NCBI GenBank assembly: GCA_012841485.1
Contig: DUUU01000248.1
Location: forward strand, 1-19,686
DNA: 19,686 nt
Origin: Armatimonadota bacterium
GTDB taxonomy: Bacteria > Armatimonadota > JAAZEB01
Direction: 5' to 3'
The notes under the pieces are model-generated. The model did not search any database. It was given only the letters and a program-made list of their open reading frames with translations, and was not told where the DNA came from. This document shows positions 14,140 through 19,686 of the stretch, one piece after another (the first letter of the stretch is position 1; each line of letters opens with the position of its first letter). Made by a program: the position numbers and the translations under genes.

Positions 14140-14808
14140 ATGGAACCATACGTGATTCGGCGAGCGCCCGCGCCGCCATCGCTGCGCGGAGAGTGGGAGG
14201 GCGCGCCCTGGAAGTACGCGGAGACGGGCACGATCGCCCACTTCACGCCCCGGTCGAGCAGCCACCGGCCGCGTGTGCAGTTTCGCTTGCTCTACGATCC
14301 GGAGTGGATCTACCTGATCTTCCGTGTCGAGGATCGCTATGTGCGCTGCGTGCACACCGGGTTCAACGATCCCGTCTGCCGCGATAGCTGTACCGAGTTC
14401 TTCGTCGAGCCCCCTCTGAATAAGGGCTACCTGAACTTCGAGATCAACTGCGGCGGCGCCGTGCTCTGCTACCATATCGAAGATGCCACGCGCACGCCGG
14501 ACGGCTTCGCGAAGTACTCGCCGCTCACGCCCGAGGAGGGCGCTCTGCTCCGTGTCTACCACTCCATGCCGGAGGTCGTCGAGCCGGAGATCACCGAGGA
14601 GGTGACCTGGGTGAACGAGGTCCACATCCCGATCCGGCTTTTCGAAGGTCGGTTCGGGCCTCTCGGCGGTCTGGCCGGCCAGGAGTGGCGCGGCAACCTC
14701 TACAAGTGCGGTGATGAAACGTCGCACCCACATTGGGCCTCGTGGGCACCCATCGAGGGCGGCAATTTCCACCAGCCGCGCTTCTTCGGCCCGCTCCGGT
14801 TTGAGTGA
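14140..14808 (+). CDS. Carbohydrate-binding family 9-like protein
   Basis: A 222-aa protein resembling the DOMON/CBM9-like domain proteins often annotated 'carbohydrate-binding family 9-like'. The core reads WIYLIFRVEDRYVRC, then DSCTEFFVEP and YLNFEINCGGAVL, ending with W-x-N-E-V-H-I-P and WRGNLYKCGDETSHPHWASW, the typical beta-sandwich signature. There is no signal peptide, so it is probably cytoplasmic and possibly enzyme-associated. The ATG at 14140 is preferred because GGAAGAG (14124-14130) precedes it and the domain begins at once; ATG 14068 adds 24 residues and has a purine run only one base away. It follows the PAP2 gene by 78 bases. A strong terminator follows. Confidence 0.78.
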   Translation: MEPYVIRRAPAPPSLRGEWEGAPWKYAETGTIAHFTPRSSSHRPRVQFRLLYDPEWIYLIFRVEDRYVRCVHTGFNDPVCRDSCTEFFVEPPLNKGYLNFEINCGGAVLCYHIEDATRTPDGFAKYSPLTPEEGALLRVYHSMPEVVEPEITEEVTWVNEVHIPIRLFEGRFGPLGGLAGQEWRGNLYKCGDETSHPHWASWAPIEGGNFHQPRFFGPLRFE

Positions 14809-14818
14809 TGGGCCAGAC

Positions 14819-14865
14819 TCCGAGGGGCGAGGGATCCACGGCCTGTAGTCCCCTCGCCCCTCGGA
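14819..14865 (+). terminator. 15-bp terminator hairpin between convergent genes
   Basis: CCGAGGGGCGAGGG (14820-14833) pairs perfectly with CCCTCGCCCCTCGG (14851-14864), plus one T-A pair outside, with a 17-base loop. A T-rich segment (ATTTCTT) follows. It can end the CBM9-like transcript and may act on the opposite strand too. Confidence 0.8.
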
Positions 14866-14885
14866 TTGCCATTTCTTCTACCTAA

Positions 14886-14906
14886 CGCCTGGCTAGAGGC
14901 CAGGCG
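14886..14906 (-). terminator. Hairpin after the ceramidase-fold gene
   Basis: CGCCTGG (14886-14892) and CCAGGCG (14900-14906), perfect 7-bp stem with a 7-base loop, starting 25 bases past the stop of the minus-strand gene. Little T-richness follows on the minus strand. Confidence 0.45.
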
Positions 14907-14931
14907 GCTCGCCTTCAGAAGGGATCCGGCG

Positions 14932-16176
14932 TCAGCGCAGGCTCTTCAGGAGCTCCACGGCAGCATCTGCCAGCGCCTCTCCCACGCCGGGCGCAAAGCC
15001 GCGCGAGAGCGCCGAGCGCACCTCATAGCCCATGTGGTCGAAGCCGCTCATCCGCTCCCAGGAGACGTGGCGCATATTCTCCTCGAATGCCTTGCGCGTC
15101 GGCACGTAACCTACCCAGCCGTTGGCCAACTCGCAGACGAAGGTGCGCTGGAAGGGCGAGCGCGCCTTGATATCGAGCTGGTGTTCCACGAAGTATTCGG
15201 CGGGGATGCTGACAAAGCCGACGTCGCCCACCCGGATCGCCTGAACTTCCGCCTCGGTGGCGAAGGGCTCCACGTCTTCCCGAACGGGGAGCGGCACGAT
15301 CTTGCTCGCGATCGCCACCGGGGTGCTCTCCAGCGGCTTGAGGTCACGCAGCGCCTCGCAGACATCCCCGGCGAGCGTCTCCCCCATCCAACGCGAGTGC
15401 TCGTGGCCCTTCCGCGGGTAGGGACTGCGGAAATCGCAGTGGTTGATGTCGCCACAGGCGCCCTGCGCATAGAAGACGAAGGGCTGATCCTTGTGACGCT
15501 CGCGGAGCCGCGCGGCCAGATAGCCGGGGTAGTCCGCCGAGATCTCACTGCCGCTCACATTGTCGAGGTGGCAGGTATAGTGGACGAAGAGCGCCTTGGT
15601 CGTGCCATCCGCGCGCGTGTAGGAGAGGACTCCGACCTCGGGGTCGATGGGGCCGGCCGGCTCGACAATATCCGGGTTTTGGTAGCCCGGGTTGGTGCGC
15701 ACGGAGCCATCCTTCATCCGATAGCGCCGGTTGAAGGCGATGCGGTCCTCGAAAGCGGTTCCGTGGGAGACCTGGACCGCCTCCATCTTCTCCAGCGCCT
15801 CGACGACCGCACCCGCCGCGCGCTCCGGGAAGGACTTCAGCCACTCGCGCGTCGGCGCCGCGTCCTCGGGCAGCTGGAAATCGCGGGTCTGCGGCCCCGT
15901 GTGCGTGTGCGTGGCGCTCACCATCACGGAGCTGCCGGAGAGTCCCGTGCGCGCCTCAATGGCCTCGCGCACCCGGGCCACCTCGTCATCCGGGAGGCAG
16001 ATCACGTCACAGGCCAGGAGGGCGGCCCGGGTGGTCCCATCATCGAAGACGAGTGCCCGAGCGAAAAGGTCATCATGAACGGCGGTGGCCCGCCGCTCGT
16101 TGAAATAGCCCGCCAGATGCGCGCCTAGACCAGGCGTGATGACGGCGCTACCGCAGCCAATCTTTAGAGTACCCAT
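14932..16176 (-). CDS. Neutral/alkaline ceramidase-fold hydrolase
   Basis: A 414-aa protein with the N-terminal catalytic-domain signature of neutral/alkaline non-lysosomal ceramidases. Visible are the CGSAVITP opening (8-15), the zinc motif SATHTHTGP (87-95, His90/His92), a second histidine in HYTCHLDNV (199-207), ISADYPG (212-218) and QGACGDIN (238-245). True ceramidases are about 650 aa, secreted, and have an extra C-terminal domain; this one is shorter and has no signal peptide, so it is more likely a cytoplasmic metallohydrolase of another amide or sugar derivative, as in the many uncharacterised homologues in plant-polymer degraders. ATG 16176 follows GAGGAGA with 4-base spacing. It lies 109 bases downstream of the isomerase gene, in a probable operon. 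Confidence 0.82.
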   Translation of the reverse strand: MGTLKIGCGSAVITPGLGAHLAGYFNERRATAVHDDLFARALVFDDGTTRAALLACDVICLPDDEVARVREAIEARTGLSGSSVMVSATHTHTGPQTRDFQLPEDAAPTREWLKSFPERAAGAVVEALEKMEAVQVSHGTAFEDRIAFNRRYRMKDGSVRTNPGYQNPDIVEPAGPIDPEVGVLSYTRADGTTKALFVHYTCHLDNVSGSEISADYPGYLAARLRERHKDQPFVFYAQGACGDINHCDFRSPYPRKGHEHSRWMGETLAGDVCEALRDLKPLESTPVAIASKIVPLPVREDVEPFATEAEVQAIRVGDVGFVSIPAEYFVEHQLDIKARSPFQRTFVCELANGWVGYVPTRKAFEENMRHVSWERMSGFDHMGYEVRSALSRGFAPGVGEALADAAVELLKSLR

Positions 16177-16285
16177 GCTATCTCCTCATGCCGTTCCCGG
16201 CGCAAACGGCCTGCTCGCGCTCCGGCTCGCGACGGCAAGACACTCGCCGGAGCCAACCGCTCTCCGCGGCAAACGGGGTGCCTGC

Positions 16286-17155
16286 TCAGGCGGCGATGTC
16301 GCGAATCACAGAGCGGATATAGGCCAGATCCTGTTGCGCGAACCACTCCCGATCACCGGGGCGCGGCGCCTCGATGCAGATCGGGCCCTCAAACCCAACC
16401 TCGACAAGAAGGCGCAGATACTCCCGGTGGTTGATCTCGCCATCCGCGAGCGCAGTGGGAAGCCGGCCTCCCGTGGGCAACGCCACGGAGTTCTTCAGGT
16501 GTACATAATAGAGACGCCCAGCCAAAGTGCGAATCGACTCGGCCAGCGTCGGGCGCTCGGCGAAGTAGATGATGTTGCCATAGTCGAGGTTGGCGCCCAC
16601 GGCAGGATGATCGATCTGCTCGATCAGCTTCGCGGCGCTCGCCGGAAGGTCGTGCAGATACCCCATATGGAGCTCGAATGCAAAGCGAAAACCGAGTTCC
16701 TCCGCAACAGGCGCCAGCACGCGAAAGCCCTCCGCCGCCCACTGGTAATGCGCCTCCGTGGCGATGCCAGAGCCTTGCTTGTGGTAGTCTCTGTAGGGAA
16801 TGCTCTTGTCCGGGTTCAGGAGCGGGCCCGAGAAGGCGTTGCATAGGAGGATCGGGAAGCGCCGGCTTGCGGATCGGTAGAACGCGATGGCGCTCTCTAC
16901 CTCTCTCTCGCGCTCGCCCGCGTCCGGGGTCATCAGGTTCGCGGTGGGATAGCCGAACAGGACGTGTTTGAGACCGGAGGTCTCGACCGCCTCGGCCAGG
17001 GCATCCAGGTAGGCTTCCGGCTCCTCTTCCACGCCGGTGCGCTTGCGCCGGAACTCCACGCCGTCGAAACCCCACTCCGCCGCCTTGCAGCAGATCTCTC
17101 GGAGGCTCTGACCCTGCTCGCAGTAGTTGACATGCATAATCACGGGCCAACCCAT
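16286..17155 (-). CDS. TIM-barrel sugar phosphate isomerase/epimerase
   Basis: A 289-aa member of the xylose-isomerase-like TIM-barrel (AP endonuclease 2) superfamily. Expected divalent-metal ligands at strand ends can be read: Glu161 with His163 (FELH), Asp191 (LDYGN), His219 in VHLKN and Glu262 (CIEAP). Glu33 sits on strand 2 (FDGVEFR). The N-terminal MGWPVIMHVN starts the first strand, so there is no signal peptide. The reaction is an isomerisation or epimerisation of a sugar or polyol derivative; the substrate is unclear. ATG 17155 follows AAGGAGA (17162-17168). Together with the ceramidase-fold gene downstream, and the dehydrogenase across the terminator, it suggests a carbohydrate or polyol catabolic locus. 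The upstream promoter was not identified. Confidence 0.85.
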   Translation of the reverse strand: MGWPVIMHVNYCEQGQSLREICCKAAEWGFDGVEFRRKRTGVEEEPEAYLDALAEAVETSGLKHVLFGYPTANLMTPDAGEREREVESAIAFYRSASRRFPILLCNAFSGPLLNPDKSIPYRDYHKQGSGIATEAHYQWAAEGFRVLAPVAEELGFRFAFELHMGYLHDLPASAAKLIEQIDHPAVGANLDYGNIIYFAERPTLAESIRTLAGRLYYVHLKNSVALPTGGRLPTALADGEINHREYLRLLVEVGFEGPICIEAPRPGDREWFAQQDLAYIRSVIRDIAA

Positions 17156-17257
17156 GAAGCGTCTCCTTCCTTACTCGGCGCCTGCATACGCAAGCATGGT
17201 TAGCCCTTCGCACCCGATTCTCCTGCGCGAAAAGAGGCCGCGGGCGTTGGCCATGCA

Positions 17258-17287
17258 TTGACACGACCGCCTTGCCTGGGCTATACT
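17258..17287 (+). promoter_or_regulatory. Sigma70-type promoter of the ATPase gene
   Basis: TTGACA (17258-17263, consensus), an 18-base spacer and TATACT (17282-17287). Initiation near 17294 leaves a leader of about 45 bases to the GTG at 17339, but only 15 to the upstream GTG at 17309. Confidence 0.82.
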
Positions 17288-17338
17288 CCAAGAGGCCGCA
17301 TCTGATGTGTGAGCCTTGGTTGGGAGGCATTCATCCCG

Positions 17339-18061
17339 GTGCATCTAAAGAAGATCCGCCTGCTGCCGGACTGCTATCCGGCGGTAGACCAGTATCCGTT
17401 CAACGTGCCGGCATTGCGCGAGACGCGGGAGATTCCGCTCGCGACGCCGATGACCTTCTTTGTCGGGGAGAATGGCTCCGGCAAGTCTACGCTTCTGGAG
17501 GCCGTCGCCCGCAGGTGCGGCATCCACATCTGGACGTCGGAGTACACCACCCGGTTGGAGCACAACCCTCATGAGGAGAAGCTCCATCTCTTCATGGGCG
17601 TGGAGTGGGCCCATGGCAGCGTACCCGGCTCCTACTTTTCCGCGCGCATCTTCCGCACCTTTGCCGAGATGACCGAAGCGGTGGCCGCCAACGACCCCGG
17701 CCAGCTCCGTTACTACGGGGGGAAGTCGCTGATCAGCCAGTCGCACGGCCAATCGCTTCTCTCCTACTTCGGGGCACGCTACCAGCTTCGCGGACTGCAT
17801 TTCCTCGACGAGCCAGAAACGGCGCTCTCGCCTCGGAACCAGATCGAGCTCCTCCGCTTGCTCCACGCCATGGGCCGTGCCGGCCATGCACAGTTCCTGA
17901 TCGCCACCCACTCTCCGATCCTGCTCGCGTGCCCAGGGGCAACGCTCTACAGCCTGGATTCCTCTCCGATCCAGGCCATCGCCTACGAGGAGACGGAGCA
18001 CTATCAGCTATATCACGATTTCATGGCCTCTCCCCAGACCTACCTGGCATCCATGCAGTAG
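17339..18061 (+). CDS. Stand-alone P-loop ATPase (COG3910-like)
   Basis: A 240-aa single-domain ABC-type ATPase, near the predicted-ATPase group COG3910. Walker A is GENGSGKST (43-51), the conserved SLISQSHGQSLLSYF region (130-144) stands in the signature position, Walker B is LHFLDEPETALS (153-164, catalytic Glu160) and the switch His191 is in IATHSP. There is no membrane domain or DNA-binding domain, and no transporter or nuclease gene next to it, so the role is unknown; related proteins act as SMC-like or defence-associated ATPases, but the evidence for that here is absent. GTG 17339 is chosen with GGGAGG (17322-17327) upstream; GTG 17309 would add 10 residues. It has a good promoter of its own. 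Confidence 0.87.
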   Translation: MHLKKIRLLPDCYPAVDQYPFNVPALRETREIPLATPMTFFVGENGSGKSTLLEAVARRCGIHIWTSEYTTRLEHNPHEEKLHLFMGVEWAHGSVPGSYFSARIFRTFAEMTEAVAANDPGQLRYYGGKSLISQSHGQSLLSYFGARYQLRGLHFLDEPETALSPRNQIELLRLLHAMGRAGHAQFLIATHSPILLACPGATLYSLDSSPIQAIAYEETEHYQLYHDFMASPQTYLASMQ

Positions 18062-18081
18062 CTCGCCGGAAAGCGCGCATA

Positions 18082-18115
18082 GGGGTCTCCCCGCCGGGGT
18101 ATAGAGCCCGGGGAG
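18082..18115 (+). promoter_or_regulatory. Possible RNA switch covering a Shine-Dalgarno site
   Basis: The C-rich block CTCCCCG (18087-18093) can pair with CGGGGAG (18109-18115), which includes the SD of the 69-aa gene. It can equally pair locally with GGGG at 18096-18099 (loop of 3), and GGGG at 18082-18085 is a third partner. Mutually exclusive folds would hide or free the ribosome site. This is read from complementarity only. Confidence 0.35.
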
Positions 18116-18124
18116 GATATCGAG

Positions 18125-18334
18125 ATGACGTTTTCGGCGCGCCAGTGGCGCAAAGTCTGGGAACAGCTCTACAACTCCGGCGAGACGAACCTCTCCGGAC
18201 GCATCGCCCATGAGGTGGGGCACATCTGGAACGGCGACAACTGGGACGAGCAGGTCACCATCGATTTCAGCGCCGAGTCGTTCGAGCGCATCCGTGATGC
18301 CGCCAACAAGGCGGGAGTTTTGGTGAACTGGTAG
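18125..18334 (+). CDS. Small protein of unknown function (69 aa)
   Basis: Supported by GGGAGGAT (18111-18118) 6 bases before the ATG. I do not recognise it. It is acidic, with a helix-like start (SARQWRKVWEQLYNSG), an IAHEVGHIWNGDNW segment in the middle and a final VTIDFSAESFERIRDAANKAG helix. The HEVGH string resembles the zinc-protease HExxH motif only by spelling: it lacks the third ligand and a protease-sized domain. No cysteines, signal or membrane segment. The DNA between the ATPase stop and this gene is short (63 bases), so it could share the ATPase promoter. Confidence 0.55.
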   Translation: MTFSARQWRKVWEQLYNSGETNLSGRIAHEVGHIWNGDNWDEQVTIDFSAESFERIRDAANKAGVLVNW

Positions 18335-18352
18335 GTCTCGCAAACAGATCGG

Positions 18353-18372
18353 CGGGGCCGGCACCGGCCCCG
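18353..18372 (+). terminator. GC-rich hairpin after the 69-aa gene
   Basis: CGGGGCCG (18353-18360) and CGGCCCCG (18365-18372) form a perfect 8-bp stem with a 4-base loop, 18 bases after the stop. A C-run instead of a T-run follows. Confidence 0.5.
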
Positions 18373-18460
18373 TCCCCCACACCCCACTTCGCGGCCAGGC
18401 GATCCCCCCTCGCTGCTCAGCCAGCCCGCCTGCAAAGAAGCTCCGCACCCGGCGGGAGTG

Positions 18461-18490
18461 TTGACGAGACGCCCGCTTCTGCGGTAAGCT
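18461..18490 (+). promoter_or_regulatory. Sigma70-type promoter of the aminopeptidase gene
   Basis: TTGACG (18461-18466, one mismatch), an 18-base spacer and TAAGCT (18485-18490). Initiation near 18497 would put the hairpin at 18526-18550 in the leader. Confidence 0.65.
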
Positions 18491-18525
18491 AGCGTTGCTC
18501 GGCACCGGCCACGCGCCGCCGGGCT

Positions 18526-18550
18526 CGGCTCTGGCGCCCGTCCAGAGCCG
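18526..18550 (+). repeat. Leader hairpin directly before the aminopeptidase ribosome site
   Basis: CGGCTCTGG (18526-18534) pairs perfectly with CCAGAGCCG (18542-18550) around a 7-base loop. Its 3' edge is 2 bases from the SD GGGAGGAGG (18553-18561), so it could protect the message or limit ribosome access. Confidence 0.6.
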
Positions 18551-18565
18551 GCGGGAGGAGGATGG

Positions 18566-19686
18566 ATGCGAACTCTGGAGACTCAGATCGAGCAGTACGC
18601 CGCGATGGCGATTCAGGTGGGGGTGAACCTCCAGCCCGGGCAGACGCTTTTCATCGGGGGCCCGACGGGAGCGCCCATTGAGCGCGCGGACTTCGTGCGC
18701 CTGCTCGCCACCAAGGCGTATGATGCCGGCGCGAGCCGCGTCCACGTGCTGTGGGAAGACGAAGGGCTCACCCGCCTCACCCTGGAGCGCGCGTCGGAGG
18801 AGGCCCTGCGCACGTTTCCAGCGCCACTCGCGCGCTGGTTTGAGGAGGCCGCCGCGGACGGCGCCGCCTTCCTGCGCGTCTCGGCGCGCGATCCGGACCT
18901 CCTGGACGGCGTCGAGACGCGGCGCGTCACCGAGTCGCAGCGGGCGATGATGACCGCGATGGCCCCCTACATGGAATACACCGGGGCGATGCGCGTCAGC
19001 TGGTCCATCGTCTGCGCGGCCACGCGGGCCTGGGCCAACAAGGTGTTCCCCCAGCTCCCCGAGGCTGAGCGCGTGGACGCGCTCTGGCGCGCCCTCTTGC
19101 AGGCCGCGCGCATCTCTGGGGGAGATCCGGCGGCGAACTGGCGCGAGCATCTCGCCCGGCTCTCGGAGCGAACGGAGGCGCTCGACCGACAGCGCCTGCG
19201 CCGGCTGCACTACCGGGCGCCAGGCACCGACCTGGTGATCGAGCTTCCCGAGCGCCACCAGTGGCTGAGCTGCGCCGGCTCGCGCAACGCGCAAGGCGTC
19301 TGCTTCGTGCCCAACATGCCCACGGAGGAGGTCTTCACGGTGCCGGCCCGCAACGGCGTCCATGGCACCGTGCGGAGCACCATGCCCCTCAACTACAACG
19401 GCGTCCTGATTCAGGACCTCTCTCTCCGGTTCGAGAATGGCCGGATCGTCGACTTCTCCGCCAGCACCGGCCTGGACGCGCTGAAGGGCCTCATCGAGAC
19501 AGACGAGGGCTCTCATTACCTCGGGGAGGTGGCGCTCGTGCCGGTCGACTCCCCAATCTCGCAACTCGGGGTCCTGTTCTACAACACGCTCCTTGACGAA
19601 AACGCTTCATGCCACCTGGCCATCGGGCGCGGCTTCCCCGTCTGCATCGAGGGCGGCGCATCGATGAGCAAGGAAGAGCTGGCTCA
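18566..19686 (+). CDS. M29-family aminopeptidase (AmpS/AmpT-like), 3' truncated by window
   Basis: The first 373 residues of a thermophilic-type M29 metallo-aminopeptidase, about 410 aa when complete. The frame is open to the window end. The N-terminal domain begins IEQYAAMAIQVGVNLQPGQTLFI (8-30). The catalytic region holds VPNMPTEEVFT (248-258, Glu254/Glu255), TMPLNYNG (272-279), EGSHYLGEVALVPV (314-327, with Glu321) and LLDENASCHLAIG (342-354, His350), which supply the cocatalytic metal ligands seen in this family; the last ligands lie near the very C-terminus, past the end. It releases N-terminal amino acids from peptides in the cytoplasm. ATG 18566 is chosen, with GGGAGGAGG 5 bases upstream; ATG 18562 is out of frame. 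It has its own promoter. Confidence 0.93.
   Translation, partial: MRTLETQIEQYAAMAIQVGVNLQPGQTLFIGGPTGAPIERADFVRLLATKAYDAGASRVHVLWEDEGLTRLTLERASEEALRTFPAPLARWFEEAAADGAAFLRVSARDPDLLDGVETRRVTESQRAMMTAMAPYMEYTGAMRVSWSIVCAATRAWANKVFPQLPEAERVDALWRALLQAARISGGDPAANWREHLARLSERTEALDRQRLRRLHYRAPGTDLVIELPERHQWLSCAGSRNAQGVCFVPNMPTEEVFTVPARNGVHGTVRSTMPLNYNGVLIQDLSLRFENGRIVDFSASTGLDALKGLIETDEGSHYLGEVALVPVDSPISQLGVLFYNTLLDENASCHLAIGRGFPVCIEGGASMSKEELA

Noticed and set aside
14866..16128. 420-aa + strand frame opposite the ceramidase-fold gene
   Set aside because: Antisense shadow; the minus strand has the HTHTGP and QGACGDIN motifs and a proper SD.
17339..18061. P-loop ATPase as part of a defence system (OLD/Gabija-like pair)
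   Set aside because: No nuclease, TOPRIM, helicase or reverse transcriptase gene lies beside it; neighbours are a sugar isomerase and a small orphan.
18209..18223. HEVGH in the 69-aa protein as a zinc-protease motif
   Set aside because: No third ligand and far too small a protein for a gluzincin or metzincin fold; the match is probably chance.
18008..19564. 518-aa minus-strand frame over the aminopeptidase
   Set aside because: It covers several + strand genes, a promoter and hairpins, has no SD, and is a GC-driven shadow of the M29 frame.

Overview
The window reads as two unrelated genomes joined inside one gene. Bases 1 to about 8,340 look like a high-GC methanogenic archaeon, most likely Methanomicrobiales close to Methanoculleus. 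The evidence is a formaldehyde-activating enzyme gene, a tRNA-Gly without an encoded CCA end, AT-rich TATA-like boxes close to starts with weak or no Shine-Dalgarno (SD) sites, T-run terminators, and an archaeal-type tetrapyrrole operon. From about 8,470, and certainly from 8,860, the DNA is bacterial: sigma70-type promoters with -35/-10 hexamers 17-18 bases apart, strong SD sites of the GGAGG type, and long GC-rich hairpins. The bacterium cannot be named from this alone; the gene mix (CBM9-like protein, ceramidase-fold protein, TIM-barrel isomerase, M29 aminopeptidase) would suit Armatimonadota or Chloroflexota.

Archaeal part. After a gene-free leader come fae (+), a convergent APC amino-acid permease (-), tRNA-Gly(GCC) (-), a PrsW-type membrane protease (-) and a polytopic membrane protein (-). 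A 144-base divergent promoter region with two inverted repeats follows. Then comes a tightly overlapping + strand operon: precorrin-2 dehydrogenase, hemA, hemB, hemL. These make 5-aminolevulinate from glutamyl-tRNA, join it to porphobilinogen, and oxidise precorrin-2 towards siroheme, F430 and corrinoids. HemC and hemD, which would be expected next, are absent because the sequence changes genome inside hemL.

Bacterial part. After the hemL 3' end come a GHMP sugar kinase, an RsbW-like anti-sigma/ATPase protein, a 70-aa zinc-ribbon protein and a 75-aa orphan. A + strand run of zinc-less MDR dehydrogenase, PAP2 phosphatase and CBM9-like protein follows. A convergent - strand pair (TIM-barrel isomerase, then ceramidase-fold hydrolase), an isolated P-loop ATPase, a 69-aa orphan and an M29 aminopeptidase cut by the window end complete it. 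The dehydrogenase, isomerase, CBM9-like and ceramidase-fold genes look like a carbohydrate or polyol catabolic neighbourhood.

The central observation is the in-frame mosaic hemL. An assembly chimera at a conserved stretch is more likely than real recombination. Secondary points are several strong hairpins lying next to or over SD sites in the bacterial part, and inverted repeats in promoter regions on both sides. I found no CRISPR array, insertion sequence, rRNA or convincing new defence system.
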